This document shows, piece after piece, positions 31,822-41,559 of a stretch of DNA of 47,835 nucleotides. The notes beneath the pieces were generated by a model, which was not told the origin of the DNA, searched no databases, and saw only the letters and a program-made list of their open reading frames with translations. A program made the translations under genes and the position numbers. This DNA is from an uncultured Alteromonadaceae bacterium (GTDB lineage: Bacteria > Pseudomonadota > Gammaproteobacteria > Enterobacterales > Alteromonadaceae), in contig CALKGI010000095.1 in assembly GCA_938085045.1 (NCBI GenBank), positions 1-47,835 on the forward strand, written 5' to 3'. Position 1 is the first letter of the stretch; every line of letters begins with the position of its first letter.

Positions 31822-32595
31822 TTGAAAATCAAAGCAGTTAAAGTATCCGATATTATTGCTCAAAAGCTAGAAGGCATGATTCTGGACGGCAGTTATGTGG
31901 CAGGTCAAAAATTACCAAGTGAGCGTGAGCTGGCCAAGCAGTTTGAAGTGTCAAGACCATCATTGCGCGAGGCTATTCAAGTTCTCGAAGCCAAAGGTTT
32001 GATCAATCGGCGCCAAGGTGGTGGTAATTTTGTCAATCAAGACCTGCAACAGGGTTTATCTGATCCGCTGTTTCAATTGCTTTCATCTCATCCCGAGTCG
32101 CAATATGACTTGTTGGAGTTTCGTCATGCTATCGAAGGCATCTCTGCTTATTATGCGGCATTGCGCGGCACCGAAACCGACTTTGAGCGCATTCGAGAAA
32201 AGTTCAACGCCATTTTTGACCCAGCACTACGCAATGACATCGAATTGGAAGCCAAAGCGATAATCGGCTTTTATCTGACGGTAGTTGAAGCCTCGCATAA
32301 CCTTGTGTTGATTCACCTAGCCCGCAGCATGACAATTTTGCTTGAACAAAATGTGATAGAAAACCTCAAGATACTCAATCGATACTCAAAAGATAGAACC
32401 GACATCAATCAGCAATTGTATCAACACCGCAAAAGCCTGTTTGATGCTGTGGTGGCCGGCCAGCCCGAAGTGGCCAGACAGGCGAGTAACGAACACCTAG
32501 CTTTTATAGAAGAGACCTTGCTGACAGCAGATCAAGAAAACACCCGAATCGAACGGGCAATGCGAAGAATTCAGACTAAAAAGGTAAGTGAATAG
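31822..32595 (+). CDS. pdhR: Pyruvate dehydrogenase complex repressor PdhR
   Basis: A 257-residue GntR/FadR-family regulator. The start is TTG 31822 (KIKAVKVSDIIAQKLE), with AGGAAAG six bases upstream; it aligns with the E. coli N-terminus and no ATG fits. Residues 10-75 are the winged HTH (PSERELAKQFEVSRPSLREA, INRRQGGGNFV). Residues 90-235 are the FCD effector domain (LLEFRHAIEGISAYYAALRG, with metal/ligand His near EASHNLVLIHLARSM). PdhR represses aceEF-lpd and itself; pyruvate releases it. The operator upstream supports the same role here. Confidence 0.97.
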   Translation: MKIKAVKVSDIIAQKLEGMILDGSYVAGQKLPSERELAKQFEVSRPSLREAIQVLEAKGLINRRQGGGNFVNQDLQQGLSDPLFQLLSSHPESQYDLLEFRHAIEGISAYYAALRGTETDFERIREKFNAIFDPALRNDIELEAKAIIGFYLTVVEASHNLVLIHLARSMTILLEQNVIENLKILNRYSKDRTDINQQLYQHRKSLFDAVVAGQPEVARQASNEHLAFIEETLLTADQENTRIERAMRRIQTKKVSE

Positions 32596-32709
32596 GTAAT
32601 TATCAGCTAAAGTTAATCAACTGATAATTGGCTATCACCTACCCAATAAATAATCAAAAGCTATAAAGAAAAATTTAAATACACAGGATTTTACGGAGAA
32701 CAGACTACT

Positions 32710-35379
32710 ATGTCAGATATTCAATCCCATGATATCGATCCTCAGGAAACGGCGGAATGGCTCGAAGCCATTAAAGCTGTACTTGATGAAGATGGCGCAG
32801 ACCGTGCCCATTTTATTATTGAGGCACTCATTGAAAAGGCCCGTCGTAATGGCGCGCACTTACCTTTTCATGCGGTAACGGCCTACCTTAATACCATTCC
32901 TGCTGGTGCAGAACCCGCCATGCCGGGTGACCAAAGTATCGAAAAGCGTATTCGTTCTGCTATTCGCTGGAACGCTTTGGCTATGGTACTTAAAGCATCA
33001 AGAAAAGATCTTGACCTTGGTGGCCATATCTCTAGTTTTGCTTCATCGGCGATGTTGTACGATGTTGGCTTTAACCATTTTTTCAAAGCGCCCAAAGGCG
33101 ATTTCGGTGGCGATTATCTGTTTGTTCAAGGTCACGTTTCTCCGGGTATTTACGCCCGTGCATACCTTGAAGGGCGTTTGAGTGAAGCGCAACTTGAAAA
33201 CTTCCGTCAAGAAGCCAATCAAGATGGTTTAAGTTCTTATCCGCATCCTAAATTGATGCCTGATTTTTGGCAGTTCCCGACCGTTTCTATGGGTCTTGGC
33301 CCAATTCAAGCGATTTACTTGGCCCGCTTCCTCAAATATATGACTCACCGTGGTATTAAAGACTGTAGCGACCAACGCGTTTATTGCTTCCTTGGCGATG
33401 GCGAAACTGATGAGCCAGAAAGCTTAGGTGCCATTAGTATGGCCTCGCGTGAAGGGTTAGATAACCTAACATTTATTGTTAACTGTAATTTACAGCGCCT
33501 TGATGGTCCGGTACGTGGTAACGGTAAAATTATTCAAGAACTTGAAGGGACTTTCCGTGGCGCAGGCTGGGAAGTGATTAAAGTTATTTGGGGGAGTTAT
33601 TGGGATCCACTAATCGCCCGCGACACCACAGGTAAACTGTTGCAATTGATGGAAGAAACCGTTGATGGCAATTACCAGAACTTTAAAGCCAAAGGCGGTA
33701 AGTTCACTCGTGAAAACTTCTTTGGTAAATACCCAGAAACTGCCGAAATGGTTGCCAACATGTCAGATGAAGATATCTGGCGTTTGAATCGTGGCGGTCA
33801 TGATCCGGTTAAGGTTTACGCCGCTTACGACAGAGCAGTTAAAACCAAAGGTCGTCCACAGGTTATTCTGGCCAAAACCGTTAAAGGTTATGGTATGGGC
33901 TCTGCTGGCGAGGGCAAAAACATTGCCCATGGCGTTAAGAAAATGGATAAAGAAGCGCTTAAACACTATCGTGATCGCTTTAATATTCCGATTTCAGATG
34001 ACGATATTGGTGACCTGCCGTTCTATCGCTTCCCTGAGGACAGTGTTGAAGCCCAGTACATTAAAACCAAGCGTGAAAACCTTGGCGGTTACATGCCGGT
34101 ACGTCGAATGAAAACCGACGTTGAATTGAAAATTCCTGATTTAAGAGCTTTTGATGCCGTCACTAAAGGCTCGGGTTCTAGAGAAATCTCCACCACAATG
34201 GCATTTGTACGTGTATTGTCGATTGTGATTAAAGACCGTGGCATCGGTAAACGTATCGTGCCAATCATCCCTGATGAAGCCCGTACTTTTGGTATGGAAG
34301 GACTGTTCCGTCAAGTTGGTATTTATTCTGACCAAGGGCAAAAATACACCCCACAAGATGCTGATCAAGTGGCCTTTTACCGTGAAGACGAAAAAGGTCA
34401 GGTTTTGCAAGAAGGTATCAATGAACTGGGTTCATTGGCATCTTGGGTGGCAGCAGGTACTTCGTATTCATTGAACAATGAACCGATGATCCCGTTCTAC
34501 ATCTATTACTCTATGTTTGGTTTCCAACGCGTTGGCGATTTGGTTTGGGCTGCTGGTGACTCACAAGCCAGAGGCTTCTTGGTCGGTGGTACGTCTGGGC
34601 GAACAACCCTTAACGGCGAAGGTTTACAACATCAAGATGGCCATAGCCATGTTCATTATGGCAGTGTACCAAACTGTGTTACTTATGACCCAACCTATGG
34701 TTATGAGGTGGCTGTTATCGTACAAGATGGTATTCAAAGAATGTACGGCGATAATGAAAACGTCTTCTTTTACCTAACCGTATTGAACGAAAACTACGTA
34801 CAACCACAAATGCCAAAAGGGTGTGAAAAGGGTATTTTACGCGGCATGTACAAACTAGATAGCGTAAAAGCCAAGCATAAAAAATTGAATGTTCAATTGC
34901 TTGGTTGTGGCGCAATTTTAGAACAAGTGCGTAAAGCGGCCACTATTTTGGCTGAAGAATACGACATTAACTCAACTGTTTATAGTGTCACTTCATTTAA
35001 TGAATTGGCTCGTGATGGTTTGGATGTTGAACGCTGGAATATGTTGCACCCTGAGCTTCGACCAAAACAAGCGTATATCACCGAATTGATGGAAAAAGAA
35101 AAAGGCCCGGCTATTGCCGCGACCGATTACATCAAGTTATATGCTGACCAAGTTAGAGCATGGGTTCCGGCCGAATACAAAGTGTTGGGCACCGACGGCT
35201 TTGGTCGTTCAGATTCGCGTGCGAATTTACGCCATCATTTTGAAGTCGATTACAAACACGTTGTGGTTGCTGCATTGGGTGAGCTGGTTAGAAGTGGCGA
35301 ACTCGACAGTAAGGTGGCCACTGGTGCCATTGAAAAATACGAGATCGATATTGATCGCATCAATCCATTACATGCTTAA
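32710..35379 (+). CDS. aceE: Pyruvate dehydrogenase E1 component
   Basis: An 889-residue homodimeric-type E1, close to the E. coli length (887). The TPP motif is visible in [20 protein letters not shown] followed by [17 protein letters not shown]. Other recognisable parts are [21 protein letters not shown] and the TPP-binding histidines [11 protein letters not shown]; the C-terminal domain has [11 protein letters not shown]. It decarboxylates pyruvate with TPP and passes the acetyl group to the E2 lipoyl arm. GGAG is about ten bases before ATG 32710. It lies 114 bases after pdhR and 17 bases before aceF in one operon. Confidence 0.98.
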   Translation: MSDIQSHDIDPQETAEWLEAIKAVLDEDGADRAHFIIEALIEKARRNGAHLPFHAVTAYLNTIPAGAEPAMPGDQSIEKRIRSAIRWNALAMVLKASRKDLDLGGHISSFASSAMLYDVGFNHFFKAPKGDFGGDYLFVQGHVSPGIYARAYLEGRLSEAQLENFRQEANQDGLSSYPHPKLMPDFWQFPTVSMGLGPIQAIYLARFLKYMTHRGIKDCSDQRVYCFLGDGETDEPESLGAISMASREGLDNLTFIVNCNLQRLDGPVRGNGKIIQELEGTFRGAGWEVIKVIWGSYWDPLIARDTTGKLLQLMEETVDGNYQNFKAKGGKFTRENFFGKYPETAEMVANMSDEDIWRLNRGGHDPVKVYAAYDRAVKTKGRPQVILAKTVKGYGMGSAGEGKNIAHGVKKMDKEALKHYRDRFNIPISDDDIGDLPFYRFPEDSVEAQYIKTKRENLGGYMPVRRMKTDVELKIPDLRAFDAVTKGSGSREISTTMAFVRVLSIVIKDRGIGKRIVPIIPDEARTFGMEGLFRQVGIYSDQGQKYTPQDADQVAFYREDEKGQVLQEGINELGSLASWVAAGTSYSLNNEPMIPFYIYYSMFGFQRVGDLVWAAGDSQARGFLVGGTSGRTTLNGEGLQHQDGHSHVHYGSVPNCVTYDPTYGYEVAVIVQDGIQRMYGDNENVFFYLTVLNENYVQPQMPKGCEKGILRGMYKLDSVKAKHKKLNVQLLGCGAILEQVRKAATILAEEYDINSTVYSVTSFNELARDGLDVERWNMLHPELRPKQAYITELMEKEKGPAIAATDYIKLYADQVRAWVPAEYKVLGTDGFGRSDSRANLRHHFEVDYKHVVVAALGELVRSGELDSKVATGAIEKYEIDIDRINPLHA

Positions 35380-35396
35380 TCAGGAGAACCGAAATC

Positions 35397-37079
35397 ATGG
35401 CTGATATACAAGATGTACAAGTCCCTGACGTGGGCGGTGATGCAGTTGAAGTGATTGAATTGTGTGTTGCAGTAGGCGATACCGTAGCGCAAGAAGACTC
35501 ACTGATCACAGTTGAAAGTGACAAAGCCTCGATGGATATTCCATCGCCCGGCGCAGGCACCATTACTGAAATCACCGTTGCCATAGGTGACAAAGTGAAC
35601 GAAGGGTCGGTGATTGTAAAACTGGCCGTTGAAGCTTCAGCCGAAGCTGAACAAAGTGCTGCACCCCAACAGGCTGCGCCAGCGCCTGAACCTCAAGCGC
35701 CTGAAAAGGCCCCTGCGCAGCCGGTTGAACAATCCACTTCTGATCTGGAGGCTTTTCCGCCTTCGGTAGTGGGTGTTGAAATTGTCGAAGTTCGAGTGCC
35801 AGACATTGGCACCGAAGATGAAGTCGATGTTATCGAAGTTTTAGTAAGACCCGGTGACAACGTATTGCAAGAAGATGGTTTGATCACCGTTGAAACTGAC
35901 AAAGCCACCATGGACGTGCCAAGCTCGGCCCCGGGTGTGGTTAAAGAAGTGATTGTTAAAAATGGCGATAAGGTTAAGCAAGGCTCGCTTATTCTAATGC
36001 TTGAGGTGTGTCATACCGAAGAGGTTAATGTAGTGGTACCAACAACTACTATTGACACCAAAGTGGTTGCACCCAAAGCTAAAGGACCTGTAGGTGTACC
36101 CTCTGAAGCACCTGTACCATTCCATCCAATGGCCAGAGCAACTGCCAGAGATACCGTTTATTCGTCACCGTCGGTGCGCCGCGTTGCCAGAGAGTTTGGC
36201 GTAGACATGACCAAAGTCACCGGCACTGGGCGTAAAAAACGTATTCTCAAAGAAGATGTTCAGGCCTATGTAAAATACGAGTTGTCTCGTCCAAAAGCCA
36301 CGGCAGCTGCCAATACTTCGGGCGGTGGTGGCGGATTGCAGCTTATCGCGCAACCTAAGGTCGACTTTGCCAAGTTTGGTGAAATAGAACAAACGCCATT
36401 AACGCGAATTCAAAAGATATCTGGCCCTAACTTGCATCGTAACTGGGTGACTATTCCACATGTCACTCAATTTGAAGAAGCCGACATCACCGATGTTGAA
36501 GCGTTCAGAAAAGAACAGAACGAAGCGGGCAAAAAGCAAAAGCTAGATGTCAAAATTACCCCATTGGTATTTATCATGAAGGCACTGGCTAAGTCGCTTG
36601 AAGCTTTCCCTGTGTTCAACTCTTCATTGCATGAAGATGGTGAGCATTTGGTGATGAAAAAATACATTCACATTGGAATAGCGGTCGATACGCCAAAAGG
36701 ACTGGTTGTGCCGGTTGTGCGTGATGTCAATAAAAAAGGCATTTACGATTTGTCGCGTGAGTTGATGGAATTATCGGCCAAAGCCAGAGATGGCAAGCTT
36801 AAAGCCCAAGACATGCAGGGTGGTTGTATGACCATTTCAAGCCTTGGTGGTATTGGTGGCACGGCGTTTACGCCGATTGTTAACGCACCTGAGGTGGCAA
36901 TACTGGGCGTGTCAAAAAGCGAAATCAAACCTAAATGGGATGGCGCCGCGTTTCAGCCTAGGCTGATGTTGCCATTATCGTTGTCTTACGATCACCGAGT
37001 GATTGATGGTGCGTTGGCAGCTAAGTTTGCCGTGCACTTAGGCGGCATTATGTCAGATATTCGCAAGTTGATTTTGTAA
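35397..37079 (+). CDS. aceF: Dihydrolipoamide acetyltransferase (E2)
   Basis: A 560-residue protein. Two lipoyl domains are seen, each with a lysine in a hairpin: [13 protein letters not shown] (about 40-52) and [13 protein letters not shown] (about 163-175); E. coli AceF has three. Pro/Ala-rich linkers follow ([20 protein letters not shown]). The peripheral-subunit-binding domain is at about 255-295 ([20 protein letters not shown]). The acetyltransferase core (about 330-560) ends with the active-site motif [14 protein letters not shown]. It transfers the acetyl group to CoA and forms the core of the complex. The gene ends 158 bases before lpd. Confidence 0.98.
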   Translation: MADIQDVQVPDVGGDAVEVIELCVAVGDTVAQEDSLITVESDKASMDIPSPGAGTITEITVAIGDKVNEGSVIVKLAVEASAEAEQSAAPQQAAPAPEPQAPEKAPAQPVEQSTSDLEAFPPSVVGVEIVEVRVPDIGTEDEVDVIEVLVRPGDNVLQEDGLITVETDKATMDVPSSAPGVVKEVIVKNGDKVKQGSLILMLEVCHTEEVNVVVPTTTIDTKVVAPKAKGPVGVPSEAPVPFHPMARATARDTVYSSPSVRRVAREFGVDMTKVTGTGRKKRILKEDVQAYVKYELSRPKATAAANTSGGGGGLQLIAQPKVDFAKFGEIEQTPLTRIQKISGPNLHRNWVTIPHVTQFEEADITDVEAFRKEQNEAGKKQKLDVKITPLVFIMKALAKSLEAFPVFNSSLHEDGEHLVMKKYIHIGIAVDTPKGLVVPVVRDVNKKGIYDLSRELMELSAKARDGKLKAQDMQGGCMTISSLGGIGGTAFTPIVNAPEVAILGVSKSEIKPKWDGAAFQPRLMLPLSLSYDHRVIDGALAAKFAVHLGGIMSDIRKLIL

Positions 37080-37237
37080 ATATTTAACCCGGGGGCAATA
37101 TAAGAGGTTTCAACGCTTTCAACGGTTTGGCCTCTTTGCTAAAATTAGCCCCTTTTTGACTGCTGGCCTTTGAGTTCAGTGGAATAACAGAATTTAAACA
37201 GGCCACGGCCTGACCGAATCAAACGATAGAGGTTTAC
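37080..37237. other. aceF-lpd spacer
   Basis: A 158-base gap with a weak AAGAGG/CCTCTT inverted repeat (about 37102-37136) and CAGGCC-AC-GGCCTG just before lpd (37199-37212). Such a spacer could hold an lpd-specific promoter, as in E. coli, but no convincing -10/-35 pair was recognised. Confidence 0.4.
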
Positions 37238-38659
37238 ATGAGCGATATTAAAACTCAAGTGGTAGTACTGGGCGCAGGCCCTGGTGGTTATTCTGCGGCA
37301 TTTCGTGCAGCAGATTTAGGATTGGATGTGGTATTGGTAGAAAGCCGAGCTACATTGGGCGGCGTTTGTTTGAACGTTGGTTGTATACCGTCAAAAGCCT
37401 TGTTGCATGTAGCCAAAGTCATCGACGATGCCAAAGCTATGGCCAGCCATGGGGTCACTTTTGGTGAGCCGCAAATCGATTTGGACAAAATCCGTGGTTG
37501 GAAAGAAAGTGTTGTTAACCAACTAACCGGCGGCCTGACTGGTATGGCCAAAGCGCGTAAAGTGACCACTGTTAACGGTTACGGCAAATTCACTGGCAGC
37601 AACACCATTGCTGTTGAAGGTGCTGATGGCACAACAACCATCACTTTTGATCAAGCGATTGTTGCAGCAGGTTCTGAGCCGGTATCATTACCGTTCATCC
37701 CTGAAGACCCACGCATCTTTGATTCAACTGGTGCATTAGAATTAGCTGACGTACCTGGCGAAATGCTGGTATTGGGCGGCGGTATCATCGGTCTTGAAAT
37801 GGGCACTGTATATAGCGCATTGGGTTCAAACGTAAGCGTTGTAGAATTCCTCGACCAATTGGTACCAGCAGCTGATAAAGATGTTGTTCGTGTTTACAAC
37901 ACCTTTAACAAAAAGCGTTTCAACATCATGTTGTCAACCAAAGTGGTTGCAGTTGAAGCCAAAGAAGATGGCTTATATGTTACCTTTGAAGGCAAAAAAG
38001 CCCCAGCAGAACCTGTACGTTACGACAAAATTTTGGTTGCTGTTGGCCGTACGCCAAATGGCAAAAAAGTGGATGCAGAAAAAGCCGGCGTTACCGTTAC
38101 AGACCGTGGTTTCATCGAAGTAGACAGTCAGTTGCGTACTAACGTTAACCACATCTTCGCCATCGGTGATGTTGTTGGTCAACCTATGCTTGCTCATAAA
38201 GCTGTACATGAAGCGCATGTTGCTGCTGAAGTTATCTCTGGCATGAAGCACTTCTTCGACCCTAAATGCATTCCTTCAATTGCTTACACTGACCCAGAAA
38301 TTGCATGGGTTGGTTTGACCGAAAGAGAAGCAAAAGAACAAGGCTTGAACTTTGAAGTTGCCAAGTTCCCATGGGCCGCTTCAGGTCGTGCAATCGCTTC
38401 TGCTCGAACAGAAGGTATGACTAAAATGATCTTCGACAAAGATAACGGCCGAGTGATTGGTGGTGCTATCGTTGGTATCAACGCCGGTGAAATGTTGGGC
38501 GAAATTGGTTTGGCGATTGAAATGGGCGCAGACGCTGAAGACATCGGTTTGACCATTCATGCACACCCAACATTAAACGAGTCAATTGGTTTGGCTTGTG
38601 AAGTGTTTGAAGGCTCTATTACTGACTTGCCTAATGCCAAGGCTAAGAAAAAGAAATAG
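37238..38659 (+). CDS. lpd: Dihydrolipoyl dehydrogenase (E3)
   Basis: A 473-residue flavoprotein. The FAD motif is GAGPGGYSAAFRAADLG near the N-terminus, then the redox disulfide in GGVCLNVGCIPSKALLH (Cys residues five apart). The NAD-binding motif is GGGIIGLEMGTVYSALG (about 180-200), and the catalytic His-Glu pair lies in HAHPTLNES near the C-terminus. It reoxidises the lipoyl groups of pyruvate (and probably 2-oxoglutarate) dehydrogenase with NAD. It closes the pdhR-aceE-aceF-lpd cluster. No clear terminator follows; the next 250 bases hold hairpin repeats. Confidence 0.98.
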   Translation: MSDIKTQVVVLGAGPGGYSAAFRAADLGLDVVLVESRATLGGVCLNVGCIPSKALLHVAKVIDDAKAMASHGVTFGEPQIDLDKIRGWKESVVNQLTGGLTGMAKARKVTTVNGYGKFTGSNTIAVEGADGTTTITFDQAIVAAGSEPVSLPFIPEDPRIFDSTGALELADVPGEMLVLGGGIIGLEMGTVYSALGSNVSVVEFLDQLVPAADKDVVRVYNTFNKKRFNIMLSTKVVAVEAKEDGLYVTFEGKKAPAEPVRYDKILVAVGRTPNGKKVDAEKAGVTVTDRGFIEVDSQLRTNVNHIFAIGDVVGQPMLAHKAVHEAHVAAEVISGMKHFFDPKCIPSIAYTDPEIAWVGLTEREAKEQGLNFEVAKFPWAASGRAIASARTEGMTKMIFDKDNGRVIGGAIVGINAGEMLGEIGLAIEMGADAEDIGLTIHAHPTLNESIGLACEVFEGSITDLPNAKAKKKK

Positions 38660-38720
38660 TTGACTTAGAATCTGTGGATACTGGCTTCGTTAGGGGCTGG
38701 TGATACGGAGGCTCCGCAAT

Positions 38721-38786
38721 GGGGTCAGGCCAAATTAAGTGCAGAGACAGGCAAGCTGTCCGCAAGACTTAATTTGGTCTTACCCC
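38721..38786. repeat. MITE/REP-like hairpin GGGGTCAGGC type
   Basis: Ends GGGGT and ACCCC; an 11-bp perfect stem CCAAATTAAGT (38730-38740) with ACTTAATTTGG (38767-38777); and an inner stem GACAG-gcaag-CTGTC. The GGGGTCAG-type end resembles dispersed repeats often found near IS200/RAYT-type transposases; no transposase is in the window. Confidence 0.7.
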
Positions 38787-38801
38787 AGCTGGTGATGGCT
38801 G

Positions 38802-38899
38802 GTAGGGTGCCCGTGCGTAGCACGGTCCGAGGTTACGAGGAGCTAAGCGCACCGTTGAACTGCTCGTGCCTCGCATTTCGCTACTCGAAAGCACCCTAC
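38802..38899. repeat. GTAGGGTGC-ended hairpin repeat
   Basis: GTAGGGTGC (38802-38810) is inverted as GCACCCTAC (38891-38899), enclosing a hairpin CCGTGC-GTA-GCACGG (38811-38825) and GCACCGTTGAACTG-type sequence. The ends match a dispersed 'GTAGGGTGCG...GCACCCTAC' repeat that recurs in many proteobacterial genomes. It lies 15 bases after the first element. Confidence 0.7.
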
Positions 38900-39046
38900 G
38901 GTTAATATCAATAGATAATTGTTCCAACCCCTCCCTTTTTATTCCTATACGTTTCTTTTCGCTTTGTGAACAAGCACACAGTTTTACAGTCTTGTCTTGG
39001 CTACAGTAGGCCCATCGGATTAACAGCAAACGTAAGGAAAAAACCG

Positions 39047-39571
39047 ATGACAAACGAACAGCAAAGACTAATAGACTATTACATCGGCTTGAATACCCGG
39101 GCCGAGGAAGAATGTGCGGCTGGGCCAAGAAAAGGGCGCTGTCCTAACTTGCAAATGAATTGTGCATCAAGTTGCTGGAAGTTTCATAACGCTGACGTAC
39201 AAGCCAATTGGGATTTCTTTTGGATGCTGGTGTTTTTCAACGACCCTGCCAGTGAACATGCATTACAAATGAGCAACCGTATTCCGCTGGATAATGGTGA
39301 GTTTCTTGTGACGTTGACGCCAGTTGATACGCAAGCAGTAAAAGCACATAGCGACCTTAATCGATTGCGCATAACCCAAAGTAATTTCTCAGTGGTGAGA
39401 ATGACATTATCTAAAGTGGCGTTTTTTCACCAACAAGTGATGCAATTGGCACAGGATAAACCCTCAACGTTAATCCGTTTGAATGCTAACTGGCAGTTAC
39501 TCGAATCTAAAACCGTGGGGTTTGAACAGTTGCCCTCGTTGTCACGTCAGGCAAGTGTTCAGTTGGTGTAA
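39047..39571 (+). CDS. Hypothetical protein with N-terminal cysteine cluster
   Basis: A 174-residue protein that I do not recognise. ATG 39047 (MTNEQQRLIDYYIGLN) is preferred because AAGGA lies nine bases upstream; the upstream open frame runs into the hairpin repeats. Residues 23-45 hold CAAGPRKGRCPNLQMNCASSCWKF, four cysteines spaced x9, x6 and x3, that could bind a metal or form disulfides. The rest is a mixed alpha/beta soluble domain with no signal peptide or membrane segment. It lies between a repeat-rich gap and a converging TetR gene; no operon partner is visible. Confidence 0.72.
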   Translation: MTNEQQRLIDYYIGLNTRAEEECAAGPRKGRCPNLQMNCASSCWKFHNADVQANWDFFWMLVFFNDPASEHALQMSNRIPLDNGEFLVTLTPVDTQAVKAHSDLNRLRITQSNFSVVRMTLSKVAFFHQQVMQLAQDKPSTLIRLNANWQLLESKTVGFEQLPSLSRQASVQLV

Positions 39572-39650
39572 ATTAAACTGAACGTTAGATTGGGAGTTGT
39601 GTTTCGCTGTGATAAATGGCGTAGCTATTTCATGTTTTAGGCATCAATCA

Positions 39651-39669
39651 CGGCGCAGAGGCTGCGCCG
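39651..39669. repeat. Short REP-like hairpin
   Basis: CGGCGCAG-agg-CTGCGCCG is a perfect 8-bp stem between the converging hypothetical and TetR genes. No T-run follows directly on either strand, so it is a weak terminator at best and may be a REP-type element. Confidence 0.6.
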
Positions 39670-39678
39670 CTGGTGCTC

Positions 39679-40323
39679 TTACTTTTTACATTGCGCCGTT
39701 AAATAAGCTTGAAACATCGCGGAAGTTTGAGCGATAAACGTGCGCTGATTCATTTCAAAACTCACCGCTGGTGGTGAGCTAGGAAAAATGATCCAATCGG
39801 CAGCCAATACCGACAAGGTATAACCCAAATAATCAAAAGCATTGTGCAATGCATCATGGTCATATTCGCTGGTGCAATCAATCCAAGAATCTAGCAACTG
39901 CTTATACAGCGACAATTCCTGCTTTTTGCCGTCAATCTCTTGAGGGTGTAAGCGACCGTATAACAAAGTGGTTCTGAAAATATGCTGATCTTGGTGGTGA
40001 TACCATAAGGTGGCCTGAATCAACTGTTCAACACGGGTGTTCAAATCACCTTTCCAATTCTTTTCAATTAAGGTTTGAAACCAATTGAAATATTCATATT
40101 TGGCGACTTTGTACAAGTAGGGCAGTAACTCTTCTTTACTTTTGAATCGGCGATAAAAATTACCCACCGAAACGCCAGCTCGACTGCAAATATCGGTGAC
40201 TTTTATTTGCTCAAAATAATCATCAATCAATAATTCATCGAGTGCTTTGAGCAATTTCTCTAAGGTTTCTTTACTGCGAACCTGTTTGGGCGGGTTGTCG
40301 GTGAAATAGCGGGTATAAGGCAT
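39679..40323 (-). CDS. TetR/AcrR family transcriptional regulator
   Basis: A 214-residue protein from ATG 40323 (MPYTRYFTDNPPKQVRSKET), with GGA 11 bases upstream; the frame continues further upstream but without a family match. The HTH lies at about residues 20-66: LLIDDYFEQIKVTDICSRAG, VSVGNFYRRFKSKEELLPYL. The rest is the helical ligand and dimer domain (WYHHQDQHIFRTTLLYGRLH). The effector and target cannot be read from sequence. No drug-efflux or fatty-acid gene is next to it, so it may act on distant genes or on the 775-base region upstream. Confidence 0.9.
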   Translation of the reverse strand: MPYTRYFTDNPPKQVRSKETLEKLLKALDELLIDDYFEQIKVTDICSRAGVSVGNFYRRFKSKEELLPYLYKVAKYEYFNWFQTLIEKNWKGDLNTRVEQLIQATLWYHHQDQHIFRTTLLYGRLHPQEIDGKKQELSLYKQLLDSWIDCTSEYDHDALHNAFDYLGYTLSVLAADWIIFPSSPPAVSFEMNQRTFIAQTSAMFQAYLTAQCKK

Positions 40324-40464
40324 AATGCTTATTCCGTAAAATTGAACGAGTATTGTTAAATTTAAACCACTACCGTGAAAAATGCGAACTGTGGTTAGCA
40401 TTATTTTTAAGTTGTTCTGTTTATCTATGGGGTTGTTGCAAAAGTCTCGTGGGGGAAATAAGTC

Positions 40465-40491
40465 GGGCCGGTGATAACTTGTCACCGGCCC
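40465..40491. other. Strong GC-rich hairpin
   Basis: GGGCCGGTGA-taacttg-TCACCGGCCC is a perfect 10-bp stem. No T-run follows, so it is not a typical terminator; it may be part of an RNA or a repeat. Confidence 0.7.
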
Positions 40492-40638
40492 TGAAACAGT
40501 TGCACTTTACTTTACCACTCTTGATTATGAACGTTCACAAGTTAGGGTTGATTTCGTTAAAAAAAAAGTCCCAAGTCGCAGTAAAGTTCGGTGTAACTGA
40601 GTACGGTTTTAATGATAAATCAGCGAGCGTTTGAAAAC

Positions 40639-40654
40639 CGTGATTCAGCTCACG
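40639..40654. promoter_or_regulatory. CRP-like palindrome
   Basis: CGTGA-TTCAGC-TCACG matches the CRP core GTGA-N6-TCAC with C/G at the outer positions. It lies 44 bases before a second, better site. Confidence 0.55.
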
Positions 40655-40697
40655 TAATTGAATAATAAAGAAAAAATGGCACTTTTATGCTCAGAAC

Positions 40698-40713
40698 TGT
40701 GACCGCGTTCACA
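40698..40713. promoter_or_regulatory. CRP binding site
   Basis: TGTGA-CCGCGT-TCACA matches the CRP consensus core exactly. It is about 400 bases before the small ORF at 41099, so it would serve a transcript with a long leader or a small RNA. Confidence 0.7.
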
Positions 40714-40784
40714 ACTATTGGTGCCAAAAGAACAATAGGTGAGCTGTGAGGCGCTCAACCTGAATTGACGCTGAATAATAATGA

Positions 40785-40804
40785 CGTTAACAAAAAAGTT
40801 AACG
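40785..40804. promoter_or_regulatory. CGTTAAC palindrome (possible operator)
   Basis: CGTTAAC-aaaaaa-GTTAACG is a perfect 7-bp inverted repeat with a 6-base spacer, downstream of the CRP sites. Confidence 0.5.
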
Positions 40805-41098
40805 ACAACCGAGACAACGACGAATAGAACAAAAAGTTATATAGGGCAGTTTTGCGTAATGAAGGCTAGTTTAAATTAGGTGTGTATTGCTTTAGTGCAA
40901 TCAACTGTGGTCAAACATTCTAGGTTTATAGATTTTTATTTGATCTATGCACTTTTATGGTGGTGATTTGGGAAGTGAAGTTATATACTGCCCGCGCTTT
41001 ATTGGTCCCGTTGTTTTACGGCCGATAAATATCAAACAACTTGTGGTTACCCAATCATCAATCTCCCGGTTGGCTCTGGTGCAAATGGAAATATGGTA

Positions 41099-41248
41099 AT
41101 GAAAGAAAGAGCGGTTAAAACAAATATCTTTAAAACATTATTATCAATGTTTAAACCTAGTGCTGCCTGTAAACAGCAACCCTCATCTAATTATTGCAAA
41201 TGGTCTAAGCGCGTGGACGACAAACAGCAAGATGAAACTCAAGCTTGA
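41099..41248 (+). CDS. Possible small protein, 49 residues
   Basis: ATG 41099 (MKERAVKTNIFKTLLSMFKP) has GGAA eight bases upstream and an in-frame stop at 41246-41248. The sequence continues SAACKQQPSSNYCKWSKRVD, with two cysteines, and is basic, without a signal peptide or membrane helix. A terminator hairpin follows 41 bases later, and CRP-like sites lie upstream. These signs favour a real small gene. I recognise no family. Confidence 0.45.
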   Translation: MKERAVKTNIFKTLLSMFKPSAACKQQPSSNYCKWSKRVDDKQQDETQA

Positions 41249-41289
41249 TTGATATAAAGTTTTAGATTGATTGGCCCTAATGATTGTAA

Positions 41290-41318
41290 TAATGGCAAAA
41301 AAGCGTTTTTTGCCATTA
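41290..41318. terminator. Bidirectional terminator
   Basis: TAATGGCAAAAAA-gcg-TTTTTTGCCATTA is a perfect 13-bp stem with built-in A and T tracts, between the small ORF (plus) and the LigA-like gene (minus). Confidence 0.85.
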
Positions 41319-41328
41319 AAAACTTATC

Positions 41329-41559
41329 CTATGGTGTATGAGTGGCTATCACCTTCACATCAGCTGAGTCTATACCCGCTTTTTCAACTCGTTTTATGAT
41401 TTTATCATCATTTTCATCAAGAATTAATTTGATGTCGTGTTTATCCAAACCGAATGCTTCGGCTGCGGCTTGTGGGTCTTGTTGATGTTTGGCCAATAAA
41501 TCGGCGTGCTCGTTTAGGGCAATCATGTATTGTACGAGTTTATCTATTTTTTCTGCCAT
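41329..41559 (-). CDS. Small LigA-subunit-like helical protein
   Basis: A 76-residue protein starting at ATG 41559 (MAEKIDKLVQYMIALNEHAD), with AAGGA eight bases upstream; the frame extends to 41619 but that part is non-coding in look. The body, ALNEHADLLAKHQQDPQAAA followed by EAFGLDKHDIKLILDEND, matches the pattern of LigA (alpha) subunits of extradiol dioxygenases (..LN.D..L...F..DP.....FGL...). No catalytic LigB partner is next to it. Related stand-alone domains occur in proteins of unknown role, and some natural-product precursor leaders look alike. It is divergent from the phytanoyl-CoA dioxygenase-family gene, 345 bases away. Confidence 0.75.
   Translation of the reverse strand: MAEKIDKLVQYMIALNEHADLLAKHQQDPQAAAEAFGLDKHDIKLILDENDDKIIKRVEKAGIDSADVKVIATHTP

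Larger units (their letters stand above)
38660..39046. other. Intergenic region of hairpin repeats
   Basis: A 387-base gap between lpd and a hypothetical gene. It contains two palindromic elements (38721-38786 and 38802-38899, listed separately) and about 150 bases with no further structure. Confidence 0.7.
40324..41098. other. 775-bp intergenic region with several regulatory palindromes
   Basis: One of the longest gaps here. In order it holds a GC-rich hairpin (40465-40491), two CRP-like palindromes (40639-40654, 40698-40713) and a 20-base operator-like palindrome (40785-40804). A frame of 93 codons at 40353-40634 exists but has no Shine-Dalgarno and no family resemblance. The sites suggest a regulated promoter reading toward the small ORF at 41099, or an untranslated RNA. 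Confidence 0.6.

Noticed and set aside
38769..39128. Minus-strand frame of 119 codons over the post-lpd repeats
   Set aside because: It reads through both repeat elements and into the antisense of the hypothetical gene, with no family match.
40353..40634. A 93-codon plus-strand frame in the TetR upstream region
   Set aside because: No ribosome site, no family resemblance, and it runs through the strong hairpin at 40465-40491; treated as chance.
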